Origin: Cyclobacterium amurskyense
GTDB taxonomy: Bacteria > Bacteroidota > Bacteroidia > Cytophagales > Cyclobacteriaceae
Length of the DNA: 64,000 nucleotides
Direction of reading: 5' to 3'
NCBI RefSeq assembly: GCF_001050135.1
Contig: NZ_CP012040.1
Location: 558,001-622,000, forward strand
Shown here: one piece after another, positions 44,289 to 53,665 of the stretch
Position numbering within the stretch: position 1 is the stretch's first letter
How the letters are laid out: each line of letters begins with the position of its first letter
Notes under the pieces: generated by a model
What the model was told of the DNA's origin: nothing
Database searches by the model: none
What the model saw: the letters and a program-made list of their open reading frames with translations, nothing else
Made by a program: the position numbers and the translations under genes

Positions 44289-45854
44289 ATGCACCTTAAT
44301 TATCACTTCTTTAAATTTTTATGCCCCGCTTTAAAAGCTGAAATTCTAGGTGGCACTATTACTTCCTGCTTTTCCCAAAACAAAGAGGAGCTTATCATTG
44401 AACTAAAGAAAACCGATGGCAATCCTTTCTTTATTCGGGCTTTACTTTTACCTGCTAATACAAGTATAAGTTTCCCTAAAGACTTTAAAAGAAGTAAAAA
44501 AAACAATGTTGATCTCTTCCCTGAAATAATTGGAGAAAAAGTCACGGATATTCAGCTACTGAATTTTGAAAGGGCTTTCTACATCTGCCTTAAGGACACC
44601 CATGCCCTACTATTTAAAATGCATGGCAGTAGGTCTAATATTGTCTTATACAAAGACAAGGAGGCTACTCCCTATGCCATCTTTAGAAAAGAACTTAAAG
44701 AGGACATGGGTCTTAAAATTCAAGAGCTTGAAAAATCCTTAGAATTAACTGAGGCAAGATTCAAAGAACTAAAAGGAAATGCCTCACAATTTCTCCCTAC
44801 ACTGGGCAAATTACCCAGAGCTTGGCTCAAGGAAGCCGGCTATCTGGAAGCGGACATAAACACCCGGTACAAGCTGATGGTGGAAATTATGGACCTGCTT
44901 GACAGTCCATTTTTCTCAATTCTCCATAAAAACGACAATTATTTCCTCACCCTTTTACCTTGTTCCTCTTCTATTGCCAGCACCACTGACCCTTTAGAGG
45001 CCTGCAATATTTACTTCCAGAAAGCAGTAGTCAGAAAAAACTTTGAGAATGTCAAAAACCAATTGCTTCGAAACCTTCTCGATAGACGCAAAAAAACAGT
45101 AAATTACATCAATAAGACCAGTCAAAAACTGGAAGAAATGGAGAATGACTCTCCTCCTAGCCAAACGGCAGACATCATCATGGCCAACCTTCACCAGATC
45201 CCCAACGGGGCAGAAAAAGTGAGCCTATTTGATTTTTACACCAATGAAACACGAGAAATTACTTTAAAAAGAGGCCAAAGTCCCCAAAAGTTTGCGGAGC
45301 AACTTTACAAAAAAAGCAAAAACAAGAAAATTGAATTCGAGCAATTACGTAAAAACCTGGCCCAAAAAGAAAAAGATCTAAAGGAGATTGCCAAGGAAGA
45401 GGAAGTTTTGAACCAATCTGAAGACTTCAAATCAATTAAATCACTCATCAAATCTGAAAACAGATCATCCAAAAACCAAGCCCAGCTACAATTACCTTAC
45501 AAGCGATTTGAAACAGAAGGGTTTGAGATTTGGGTTGGAAAATCTGCTAAAGCAAATGATGAGTTACTAAGAAGGTACACTTGGAAAGACGATCTATGGC
45601 TTCATGCAAAGGATGTAGCTGGATCACATGTTATCATCAAGACCCAATCAGGCATGACGCCAACCAAGAGCGTTCTTGAACGAGCTGCTGCACTAGCCGC
45701 CCATTATTCAAAAAACAAAACATCGTCCCTTGCAGCCGTCATGTACACCCCATGCAAATACGTCCGAAAGGTGAAAGGTTCTCCACCTGGGGCTGTGATG
45801 GTGGACAGGGAGAAGGTAATTTTAATAAAACCTGAGGGGCCCGAAGAAATATAA
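44289..45854 (+). CDS. NFACT-family RNA-binding protein (RqcH-like)
   Basis: 521 residues. NFACT-N-like domain (about 1-190), a helical coiled-coil middle (about 240-410) and the NFACT-R domain (about 420-521) with GFEIWVGKSAKANDELLRRY, DLWLHAKDVAGSHVII and VLERAAALAAHYSK. Relatives (RqcH/FbpA) act on stalled 50S ribosomes and add C-terminal alanine tails. It is the last gene of the REC-Hpt run. Whether it has the tail-adding activity is not shown by sequence. Confidence 0.9.
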   Translation: MHLNYHFFKFLCPALKAEILGGTITSCFSQNKEELIIELKKTDGNPFFIRALLLPANTSISFPKDFKRSKKNNVDLFPEIIGEKVTDIQLLNFERAFYICLKDTHALLFKMHGSRSNIVLYKDKEATPYAIFRKELKEDMGLKIQELEKSLELTEARFKELKGNASQFLPTLGKLPRAWLKEAGYLEADINTRYKLMVEIMDLLDSPFFSILHKNDNYFLTLLPCSSSIASTTDPLEACNIYFQKAVVRKNFENVKNQLLRNLLDRRKKTVNYINKTSQKLEEMENDSPPSQTADIIMANLHQIPNGAEKVSLFDFYTNETREITLKRGQSPQKFAEQLYKKSKNKKIEFEQLRKNLAQKEKDLKEIAKEEEVLNQSEDFKSIKSLIKSENRSSKNQAQLQLPYKRFETEGFEIWVGKSAKANDELLRRYTWKDDLWLHAKDVAGSHVIIKTQSGMTPTKSVLERAAALAAHYSKNKTSSLAAVMYTPCKYVRKVKGSPPGAVMVDREKVILIKPEGPEEI

Positions 45855-45970
45855 GCAAATACACAGCTCAGAAAGGGCTTGCTTGTCACTTTGATATCTT
45901 AAGACCGAGGTTTCATCCTGAAAAAAGTAAATACGATTATTAGAAATATATTAGCCCTTGGGATAAAAAA

Positions 45971-46000
45971 AATGGCAACCCAATTTATCGAGTTGCCATT
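45971..46000. terminator. Terminator between NFACT gene and pyk
   Basis: AATGGCAAC / GTTGCCATT, 9-bp stem, 12-base loop. On the minus strand it is followed by eight Ts, so it terminates pyk; on the plus strand a weaker T-run (46007-46012) follows, so it may act on both. Confidence 0.8.
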
Positions 46001-46058
46001 TATAAGTTTTTTCTACAACCGAATCATTTACAAACAATTCGATCTCAGAAGGCATCAA

Positions 46059-47489
46059 TTAATCCACTACGTGAATTTTCAACATATTTGTTCTTCCTTT
46101 AGCTTTTAGAGGCATGCTAGCTGTATTGATTACAATATCCCCTACAGCCACATGTTTCTCCGCTTTTAGCCTATCCTGAATATCTTGGAAAGTACCATCT
46201 GTGGACACTTGGCTATCATAATAATAAGCCCTTACCCCCCAGACTAGACTTAACTGAGTAAGTAGGTTTTTATTTCTTGTGAAAACAAAAATATCTGCCG
46301 AAGGGCGGTGTGAAGAAATTCTGAATGCTGTAAATCCGGAACTGGTAATACCAACAATTGCTTTGGCTTTCACATTTCTAGAAAGCCTACTTGCCATAAG
46401 CAATAAGTTATTGCTCATGTAGCTCTCTGTATCTTCAGGGATCTTATAAAGGTTGTGATAGATGTCTGCATTGACTTCTATATGGTCAATGATACTGCTC
46501 ATAGCTTTAACGGCCGCAATAGGGAATTTACCTGATGCAGTTTCAGCGGAAAGCATAACAGCATCTGCACCATCCAGAACGGCTGTAGCTACATCATTGG
46601 TTTCAGCTCTTGTAGGTCTAGGGTTAACAATCATGCTTTCCATCATTTGGGTAGCAATGATCACGGGTTTGCAGGCGATTTTACATTTTTCCACCATTCG
46701 TTTTTGCCAAAGAGGCACAATCTCCATAGGAACCTCTACACCAAGATCTCCTCTAGCCACCATAATTGCATCAGTAGCTTCGATGATTTCATCAATATTA
46801 TCAAGAGCTTCAGGTTTCTCTATTTTGGCAACAATCTTACAAGCTTTACCAGCTTTTTGAATTCTTTCTCTTAGATCAAGAATATCGTCAGCGCTACGTA
46901 CAAAGGATAGGGCTATCCAATCTACTTCATTTTCAAGACCGAATTCAAGATCAATAAGATCTTTCTCCGTAAGAGAAGGTGCGCTAATTTTAGTATTTGG
47001 AAGGTTGATACCTTTTCTAGATTTAAGTATGCCGCCATGTACTACTGTACAATCAACATTTTTACCATCCGTATTAAGGACTACCAATTCCAAATTTCCA
47101 TCATCAATTAGAATTCGATCTCCTTTGACAACGTCATTTGGTAAATTTTGATAAACAGTGCTTACCAAGCTGGCATTACCCATCACAGGATCGTTGGTTA
47201 TGGTTATGGAATCACCAGGATTAATTAGTACTCCATTATTTTCCACCTCACCTACTCTAATTTTCGGACCCTGAAGGTCCTGCAAAATACCTGAATTATT
47301 ATTCATGCTTGCATTGATTTCACGGATGGTTTTGATCACCTCTGCGTGAATACTATGGTCGCCATGGGAGAAATTCAACCTGAAAACATCAGCCCCAGCC
47401 ATTACAAGCTCTGTTATTGTTTCCTTATTATTACTGGCAGGACCAATAGTGGCTAATATTTTGGTTTTATTAAAAATAGGTACTCTCAT
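46059..47489 (-). CDS. pyk: Pyruvate kinase
   Basis: 476 residues. It makes pyruvate and ATP from phosphoenolpyruvate and ADP. The catalytic segment IVAKIEKPEALDNIDEII, the metal site MVARGDLGVEVP, NFSHGDHSIH and ATQMMESMI are conserved. The C-terminal allosteric domain (about 350-476) is present. It lies 11 bp downstream of the IPExxxVDY gene, so both share a transcript. Confidence 0.98.
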   Translation of the reverse strand: MRVPIFNKTKILATIGPASNNKETITELVMAGADVFRLNFSHGDHSIHAEVIKTIREINASMNNNSGILQDLQGPKIRVGEVENNGVLINPGDSITITNDPVMGNASLVSTVYQNLPNDVVKGDRILIDDGNLELVVLNTDGKNVDCTVVHGGILKSRKGINLPNTKISAPSLTEKDLIDLEFGLENEVDWIALSFVRSADDILDLRERIQKAGKACKIVAKIEKPEALDNIDEIIEATDAIMVARGDLGVEVPMEIVPLWQKRMVEKCKIACKPVIIATQMMESMIVNPRPTRAETNDVATAVLDGADAVMLSAETASGKFPIAAVKAMSSIIDHIEVNADIYHNLYKIPEDTESYMSNNLLLMASRLSRNVKAKAIVGITSSGFTAFRISSHRPSADIFVFTRNKNLLTQLSLVWGVRAYYYDSQVSTDGTFQDIQDRLKAEKHVAVGDIVINTASMPLKAKGRTNMLKIHVVD

Positions 47490-47500
47490 TTTCTACTTAT

Positions 47501-47929
47501 TTAATATGTTAACAGGTTTTCTTTTGATTTTAACTTAATAGTATCAATTTTAACAATACTATGAATCCCTTTTACTACCGAAAGGCCGTCAATATACGTA
47601 TTTAAATCCACTTCATCCGTAAAGTCCTGACAGAGTAAAAAGTAATCCATACTTTGGAGCTCAGGTATCAAGTATCTTGAGTGCCCTCCCACCGGATATG
47701 ACTTATTTTTCAACAATTGGATGAATCCATGTTCTTTTTTTAACATAAATTGAGAAATAATTAAATCTGGTTGATTTAAGAATTCCATATGATAATCTTC
47801 TGCTTTTTTTAAATTTATTCCCAAAGTAGAATTGATCAGCCAAGCCAATTTATAGTCCTTTAAAGGGGCTACAAGGCCTAAAAGATCAAAATCGAAGGTG
47901 GTTTCAAAAAGAAGCTTGCTTTTCTTCAT
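47501..47929 (-). CDS. IPExxxVDY family protein
   Basis: 142 residues. The family motif appears as IPELQSMDY at about residues 87-95, with M instead of V before DY. The family is Bacteroidota-specific and usually sits by pyk or the acp/fabF/rnc genes, as here. Function unknown; a cytoplasmic regulatory or assembly role in the pyk operon is a guess. Confidence 0.88.
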   Translation of the reverse strand: MKKSKLLFETTFDFDLLGLVAPLKDYKLAWLINSTLGINLKKAEDYHMEFLNQPDLIISQFMLKKEHGFIQLLKNKSYPVGGHSRYLIPELQSMDYFLLCQDFTDEVDLNTYIDGLSVVKGIHSIVKIDTIKLKSKENLLTY

Positions 47930-48017
47930 TCAGGAAGAATTTAAAAGCTCAAAGGTAAAAATTTTATTCCAACTTCTAACTTTGTGCGAAAGTTCTTGAT
48001 TTAGTTTGTCATTTTTT

Positions 48018-48048
48018 TTGACATTAAGGTATTAAATAATTTTCTTTG
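48018..48048 (+). promoter_or_regulatory. acpP promoter
   Basis: TTG (48018-48020) and TTTCTTTG (48041-48048, one mismatch to TAnnTTTG) are 20 bp apart, about 30 bp before the acpP start. It drives the acpP-fabF-rnc run. Confidence 0.6.
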
Positions 48049-48077
48049 CGGTGTGTTTAAACTAAACTGATCACAAA

Positions 48078-48314
48078 ATGTCTGAAATTGCACAAAAAGT
48101 AAAAGCCATTATCGTTGATAAGTTAGGCGTCGAAGAATCTGAAGTTACTCCAGAAGCGAGCTTTACCAATGACCTTGGTGCCGATTCTTTAGATACTGTA
48201 GAGCTTATCATGGAATTCGAAAAAGAATTCAACATTTCTATTCCGGATGACCAGGCTGAGCAGATCGGTACGGTTGGTCAGGCTGTTAGCTATTTGGAAG
48301 CTAACGTAAAATAA
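48078..48314 (+). CDS. acpP: Acyl carrier protein
   Basis: 78 residues, acidic. Phosphopantetheine attachment serine S37 in DLGADSLDTVELIM. It carries fatty-acid intermediates in the cytoplasm. Starts the run acpP-fabF-rnc, the classical order. Confidence 0.98.
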   Translation: MSEIAQKVKAIIVDKLGVEESEVTPEASFTNDLGADSLDTVELIMEFEKEFNISIPDDQAEQIGTVGQAVSYLEANVK

Positions 48315-48333
48315 CCCATACTTAAAATCATTT

Positions 48334-49587
48334 ATGAATTTAAGAAGAGTTGTAGTAACAGGTTTAGGTGCCCTTACACCAATCGGCAATACCGTTCCAG
48401 AATTCTGGGACGGCTTGTCGAATGGTGTAAGCGGCGCTGCGCCTATTACCCGTTTTGATGCCTCAAATTTCAAAACCCAATTTGCCTGCGAAGTAAAGAA
48501 TTTGGATATACTTCAATTTATGGACAGGAAAGAGTCCAGGAAGATTGATCCATATGCTCAATATGCAATGGTAGCCGTAGCGGAAGCCATGGAAGATTCT
48601 GGACTTGACCTTGAAAAAATTGACCTTACCAGGGCTGGAGTAATCTGGGGATCTGGTATTGGTGGATTGAGAACTTTTCAAGACGAAGTCACTGATTTTG
48701 CAGGTGGAGACGGAACACCAAGATTTAACCCCTTTTTCATCCCTAAAATGATAGCTGATATCGCTGCAGGGTTTATTTCCATTAAATATGGATTTCAGGG
48801 GCCAAATTTTGCTACTGTTTCAGCTTGTGCCTCAGCTACTAACGCCCTATTGGATGCATTCAATTATATCCGATTGGGAAAAGCCAATATCTTCATTTCT
48901 GGAGGGTCGGAAGCTGCAGTAACTGAAGCAGGTGTAGGAGGGTTTAATGCTTTGAAGGCATTATCTCAAAGAAACGATGACCCAAAAACTGCCTCTAGGC
49001 CTTTTGATAAGGACAGGGATGGTTTCGTTCTTGGGGAAGGAGCCGGTGCATTGATTTTGGAAGAGTACGAACATGCTAAAGCACGTGGAGCCAAAATTTA
49101 TGCTGAATTAATCGGTGGTGGAATGACAGGTGATGCTTACCACATTACTGCACCTCATCCGGAAGGAAGAGGAGCTGCCAATGTGATGAAATTCGCCCTT
49201 GAAGACGCCGGTTTAGAACCTGAGGCTATTGATTACATTAATGTGCACGGTACTTCTACTCCTCTTGGAGACTTAAGTGAAGTAAAAGCCATTAAAAATA
49301 TCTTTGGCGATCACGCGTATAAAATCAATATCAGTAGTACAAAATCCATGACAGGTCATCTTCTGGGAGCTGCTGGAGCTATAGAAGCCATAGCATCAAT
49401 ATTAGCGATGAGAAACAGCCTTATTCCTCCTACCATCAATCACTTTACTGATGATGAAGAGGTGGATGAGAAATTAAACCTCACCTTTAATAAAGCTCAG
49501 AAAAAAGAAGTCAATGTAGCACTGAGTAACACTTTTGGTTTTGGTGGGCATAACTGCTCTATCATCTTCAAAAAAATAGCAGAATAA
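48334..49587 (+). CDS. fabF: Beta-ketoacyl-ACP synthase II
   Basis: 417 residues. The condensing enzyme of fatty-acid elongation. The catalytic cysteine is in TVSACASATNALLDA, with histidines in VHGTSTPLGD and SMTGHLLGAAGA; FGFGGHN closes the active site. 19 bp after acpP and 2 bp before rnc. Confidence 0.98.
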   Translation: MNLRRVVVTGLGALTPIGNTVPEFWDGLSNGVSGAAPITRFDASNFKTQFACEVKNLDILQFMDRKESRKIDPYAQYAMVAVAEAMEDSGLDLEKIDLTRAGVIWGSGIGGLRTFQDEVTDFAGGDGTPRFNPFFIPKMIADIAAGFISIKYGFQGPNFATVSACASATNALLDAFNYIRLGKANIFISGGSEAAVTEAGVGGFNALKALSQRNDDPKTASRPFDKDRDGFVLGEGAGALILEEYEHAKARGAKIYAELIGGGMTGDAYHITAPHPEGRGAANVMKFALEDAGLEPEAIDYINVHGTSTPLGDLSEVKAIKNIFGDHAYKINISSTKSMTGHLLGAAGAIEAIASILAMRNSLIPPTINHFTDDEEVDEKLNLTFNKAQKKEVNVALSNTFGFGGHNCSIIFKKIAE

Positions 49588-49589
49588 AT

Positions 49590-50333
49590 TTGAAATTACT
49601 TCGGTTGCTCAGAATACAAGAGCTAACTTATAATAAGAAAGATAAAAGGCTTGCTTTCGCTATAAAAAACATAGTGGGTAGCAAGCCTTTAAATTTATCT
49701 CTCTATAGACTAGCGTTCAGACATGTTTCTGCATCGAAGGAAATAAAAGCCGGTGTAAAAATAAGCAATGAACGCCTAGAATACCTGGGTGATGCGGTAT
49801 TGGGCACAATTGTGGCCGAATACCTCTTCCAAAAATTCCCCTACCGAGACGAAGGCTTTTTGACCGAAACCAGGTCCAGAATTGTAAACAGAGAAGCTTT
49901 GAATCAGGTTGGGCAGAAAATTGGCTTACCTAAAATAGTGGAGTCCGAAATGGGTACCAAAGTCCCCTATAGCTTCAAATCTCTTTATGGTGACACGCTA
50001 GAAGCCCTTATTGGAGCCATTTACCTGGATAGAGGGTTTTACTTTTGCAGAAAATTTATCAATAGTAGGTTGATCACTCCATTTTTTGATTTGGACAATA
50101 TCATTACCACCACTACTAATTTCAAAAGTAAGATCATAGAATGGTCGCAAAAGGACAATAAAGAAGTCGACTTTAACCTAAAATCCGTAGAAGGTAGCCA
50201 AAGGTTCAAAGAGTTTAAAGTAGAATTAAACATCAATGGCTCTCCTTATGCTGAAGGAAAAGGTGCCACAAAGAAAAAAGCCGAACAAGAAGCAGCTAGA
50301 ATTGCCTGCGAAAAACTTCAAATAATCCCCTAA
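49590..50333 (+). CDS. rnc: Ribonuclease III
   Basis: 247 residues from a TTG start 2 bp after fabF. The signature NERLEYLGDAVLG and the second acidic cluster (GDTLEALIGAIYLDRGF) form the dsRNA-cleaving site. The C-terminal dsRNA-binding domain (about 170-247) ends KGATKKKAEQEAARIACEKL. It processes rRNA and structured mRNAs. Confidence 0.96.
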   Translation: MKLLRLLRIQELTYNKKDKRLAFAIKNIVGSKPLNLSLYRLAFRHVSASKEIKAGVKISNERLEYLGDAVLGTIVAEYLFQKFPYRDEGFLTETRSRIVNREALNQVGQKIGLPKIVESEMGTKVPYSFKSLYGDTLEALIGAIYLDRGFYFCRKFINSRLITPFFDLDNIITTTTNFKSKIIEWSQKDNKEVDFNLKSVEGSQRFKEFKVELNINGSPYAEGKGATKKKAEQEAARIACEKLQIIP

Positions 50334-50372
50334 TCCACGCATTCCCATTTAGGTCTCTAAAAAATCAATAAC

Positions 50373-52229
50373 ATGTCTCCATTACTTCTGGCTGCCGCCA
50401 CACTCAACCAAACTCCTCTGGATTGGGAAGGAAATCTGAACAATATCATTCAGGCAATTTCCTTGGCAAAAGAAAAAAAGGTTGACCTTTTGTGTTTTCC
50501 AGAGTTGTGCATTACCGGATACGGTAGTGAAGATTTGTTCCTGAGTTATTGGTATCCTAAAAAAGCACTGCAAAGCCTTCAAACAATCCTTCCTCATACA
50601 AGTGGAATTACGGTATTTGTGGGGCTACCTATCAGAATAAATACCAAAGTCTACAACTGCATGGCCATCCTAGAAAACGAGGAGATTCTAGGCTTTGTAC
50701 CCAAACAGTTTTTAGCAATAGACGGTGTACATTATGAAGCAAGGTGGTTTACTCCCTGGAAATCCGGCGAAGAAATCATACTTGAGTGTTTTGACACCAA
50801 ATACCCATTTGGAGACATCATCTTTGAGAAAAACGGCCATAAATATGGTTTTGAAATCTGTGAAGATGCATGGAGAAGCACTGACAGGCCTGGATACCGA
50901 CTAAAAAAACGTGGAGTAGACATCATTTTCAACCCTAGTGCCAGCCACTTTGCCATGGGCAAAAGCGAGCAGAGAGAAATTTTGGTTAAAGAAAGCTCTA
51001 CGGACCTTGGTGTTGCTTACTTGTACGTCAACCTGCTTGGCAATGAAAGTGGAAGAATGATCTTTGACGGAGAAATACTTTTCTCCGAAAATGGCCATTG
51101 TTTGGTAAAGAACAAATTGCTATCCTACCAGGATTACCAGTTGGTTACGGTAGCTTACCCTGTTCAGCAGCCTCAACCTCTGAAACTTAACCACAGTTTA
51201 GATACCAAAAATGAGGAATTCATGGCTGCCTCTACATTGGCCCTCTTTGACTATCTTAGGAAAAGCCGAAGCAGGGGTTTTGTCCTCTCGCTAAGCGGTG
51301 GAGCAGATTCATCTACCATAGCCATACTAGTAGCTGACATGGTAAAAAGAGGGGTAGAGGAACTAGGAACAGCCTTATTTTTGAAAAAAATCAATCGTGC
51401 ATCCGATATTGCTCCAGAAAGTAGCATTCCAGAAATTATCGGGAAAATATTCACTACTGCCTATCAAGGAACGAAAAACTCCTCTGAAGCAACCCTAAAT
51501 AGCGCCCACAACCTCGCAAAGAGTTTAGGTGCTACTTTCCATCATTGGACCATAGATGAAGAAGTAGATTCCTATACAAAAAAAATTGAAACAGCCCTAG
51601 GCAGAAAGCTAACCTGGGAACAGGACGACATCGTTCTTCAAAACATTCAGGCAAGAACTCGTTCTCCAATCATCTGGATGCTGGCCAACATCAAAAATCA
51701 CCTTCTCCTAAGCACTTCCAATCGAAGCGAAGGTGACTTGGGCTACGCGACCATGGACGGAGACACCAGTGGTAGCATTTCTCCCATTGCGGCAGTTAGT
51801 AAAGATTTCATCCTTCAGTGGTTGCGTTGGGCTGAGAAGGAAAAAGGCTATCATGGATTACAGTCCGTCAACGCACTACAACCTACTGCCGAGTTGAGGC
51901 CTCAGGAGCAAAGTCAAACAGATGAGGAGGACCTTATGCCCTACCCTATCATTTCTGCTATAGAGAAACTGGCCATAAGGGATAGGAGATCTCCTATGGA
52001 TGTGTACCTTATTTTGAAAGAAGAAATTTCTCTTGAACCATCTCTTTTAAAAGCTTACATTGCCAAATTCTTTAGGTTATGGTCCATCAATCAATGGAAA
52101 AGAGAACGACTAGCCGTCTCCTTCCATTTGGATGAATTTAATGTGGATCCAAAGACCTGGTACCGTTTCCCTGTACTATCGGGAGGTTACCGGGAAGAGT
52201 TGGCACTAATGGAAACCCTTGAAGAATAA
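50373..52229 (+). CDS. nadE: Glutamine-dependent NAD+ synthetase
   Basis: 618 residues, two domains. The N-terminal nitrilase-like glutaminase (about 1-270) has LLCFPELCITGYG (Glu), the lysine in GFVPKQFLAIDG and the cysteine nucleophile in FEICEDAWR. The C-terminal synthetase has the ATP P-loop SLSGGADSSTIA and STSNRSEGDLGYATMDGD. It amidates NaAD with glutamine nitrogen. It is between rnc and lgt with short gaps. Confidence 0.96.
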   Translation: MSPLLLAAATLNQTPLDWEGNLNNIIQAISLAKEKKVDLLCFPELCITGYGSEDLFLSYWYPKKALQSLQTILPHTSGITVFVGLPIRINTKVYNCMAILENEEILGFVPKQFLAIDGVHYEARWFTPWKSGEEIILECFDTKYPFGDIIFEKNGHKYGFEICEDAWRSTDRPGYRLKKRGVDIIFNPSASHFAMGKSEQREILVKESSTDLGVAYLYVNLLGNESGRMIFDGEILFSENGHCLVKNKLLSYQDYQLVTVAYPVQQPQPLKLNHSLDTKNEEFMAASTLALFDYLRKSRSRGFVLSLSGGADSSTIAILVADMVKRGVEELGTALFLKKINRASDIAPESSIPEIIGKIFTTAYQGTKNSSEATLNSAHNLAKSLGATFHHWTIDEEVDSYTKKIETALGRKLTWEQDDIVLQNIQARTRSPIIWMLANIKNHLLLSTSNRSEGDLGYATMDGDTSGSISPIAAVSKDFILQWLRWAEKEKGYHGLQSVNALQPTAELRPQEQSQTDEEDLMPYPIISAIEKLAIRDRRSPMDVYLILKEEISLEPSLLKAYIAKFFRLWSINQWKRERLAVSFHLDEFNVDPKTWYRFPVLSGGYREELALMETLEE

Positions 52230-52261
52230 ATCAACGACAATCATAAAAAATATAACAAACC

Positions 52262-53368
52262 ATGATCAATAGTATTTTGTATTACGTCGTTTGGAGTCCA
52301 AACCCTTCGATTTTTTCAGGATTTGACAGGTTGCGCTGGTATAGCCTGCTCTTTGCAATGGGCTTTATTATCTCCCAACAATTCATGATTCACTTTTTCA
52401 AAAAAGAAGGTCATGATGAAAATTTAGTAGACAAATTAACCATCTACATGGTCCTTGCAACCATTATTGGTGCCAGATTGGGGCATGTATTGTTTTATGA
52501 ACCAGAGCGTTACTTAAGTAATCCAATAGACATATTAAAGGTTTGGGAAGGGGGTCTAGCGAGCCATGGGGCAGCTATCTCTATCCTTATTGCTTTGTGG
52601 CTATATGCCAGAAGAACTCCTGGACAATCCTATTTATGGGTTGTAGACAGAATTGTAATTGTCGTGGCCTTGACTGGGGCTTTGATTCGTTTTGGTAATC
52701 TGATGAATTCAGAAATCGGCGGGAAAGCAACAGGCACAGACAGTGGCTTTGTCTTTGCTCGAGAAACAGAGGAGATTTTGAATACCATGAAGCTTCCAAT
52801 AACTTCCATTAAAGCTTATAAACCTTTAGACCGCCAGGCTGAACTAACCGGAACCGGACGTGTCCCTGTTAATTTTGACATTGAAATCGAGAAGGGGAGT
52901 TTTGATGAGGCAAATTTAAAATCTGTTCTAGAGCGAGATGTCAAGTATGCATTGACTCGATTCAATAGTTCAAAGAAATACATGGCGGAGGATCCTGAAA
53001 CCCCGCTTAACTTGGAAATCAGAGACCAAGGAGATCATTATCTGGCAGTGATAAAAACTTTTGGTCAAGCCAAATACCCTACCCAAATTTATGAATCGCT
53101 CACTTATTTATTGATTTTCATATTGCTATTTCTTGGCTGGAAAAAATACAAATCAGAAATTCCCGAAGGATTATATCTTGGATTGTTCCTTATATCGGTA
53201 TTCGGTATGCGATTCGTTTGGGAATTTTTCAAAGAGAATCAAGTGGAATTTGAGGACAGTCTCACTTTCAATATGGGGCAAGCACTAAGTATCCCATTGG
53301 TAGTGATAGGCTTTGGCCTTATCTTTTATTCTTTAAATAACAAAAGAAAACAATCCATTAAAAACTAG
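52262..53368 (+). CDS. lgt: Prolipoprotein diacylglyceryl transferase with long insertion
   Basis: 368 residues, against roughly 260-300 in most bacteria. Core motifs: RLRWYSLLFAMGF, ATIIGARLGHVLFY, WEGGLASHGA, the signature RFGNLMNSEIGGKATG (143-158) and YPTQIYES (272-279). Between signature and YPTQ lies a roughly 110-residue soluble insertion (about 160-270), probably periplasmic. It transfers diacylglycerol to the lipobox cysteine, needed for the many lipoproteins in this window. Tail to tail with yidD, 1 bp apart. Confidence 0.95.
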   Translation: MINSILYYVVWSPNPSIFSGFDRLRWYSLLFAMGFIISQQFMIHFFKKEGHDENLVDKLTIYMVLATIIGARLGHVLFYEPERYLSNPIDILKVWEGGLASHGAAISILIALWLYARRTPGQSYLWVVDRIVIVVALTGALIRFGNLMNSEIGGKATGTDSGFVFARETEEILNTMKLPITSIKAYKPLDRQAELTGTGRVPVNFDIEIEKGSFDEANLKSVLERDVKYALTRFNSSKKYMAEDPETPLNLEIRDQGDHYLAVIKTFGQAKYPTQIYESLTYLLIFILLFLGWKKYKSEIPEGLYLGLFLISVFGMRFVWEFFKENQVEFEDSLTFNMGQALSIPLVVIGFGLIFYSLNNKRKQSIKN

Positions 53369-53369
53369 C

Positions 53370-53591
53370 TTACGGGACAGGGTCATGGCCCTGTCCTCCC
53401 CATGGGTGGCACCGACCTATTCGCTTGATTCCCATCCATCCCCCTTTTAAGACACCATGTTTCAAAATGGCTTCTTTGGCGTATTGGCTACAAGTAGGAT
53501 AGTACCTGCAGGACCTCGGAATCAAAGGAGAAATAGCATATTGATAAATCAAAATGGGAAATACAGCAATATTCTTTACTATTTTCTTCAC
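53370..53591 (-). CDS. yidD: Membrane insertion efficiency factor YidD
   Basis: 73 residues. Core motif PRSCRYYPTCSQYAKEAI and KGGWMGIKRIGRCHPWG are conserved. It aids membrane-protein insertion with YidC. It is not beside rnpA/yidC here; no rnpA or rpmH is in the window. Its start is 74 bp from the divergent BamA-like start. Confidence 0.92.
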   Translation of the reverse strand: MKKIVKNIAVFPILIYQYAISPLIPRSCRYYPTCSQYAKEAILKHGVLKGGWMGIKRIGRCHPWGGQGHDPVP

Positions 53592-53665
53592 TTTTTCGTA
53601 TTTACATTAAACAAGCATATTTTTGAAAATAAAGTTCTGTCTCTAAAATCAAAATTCAGATTCAA

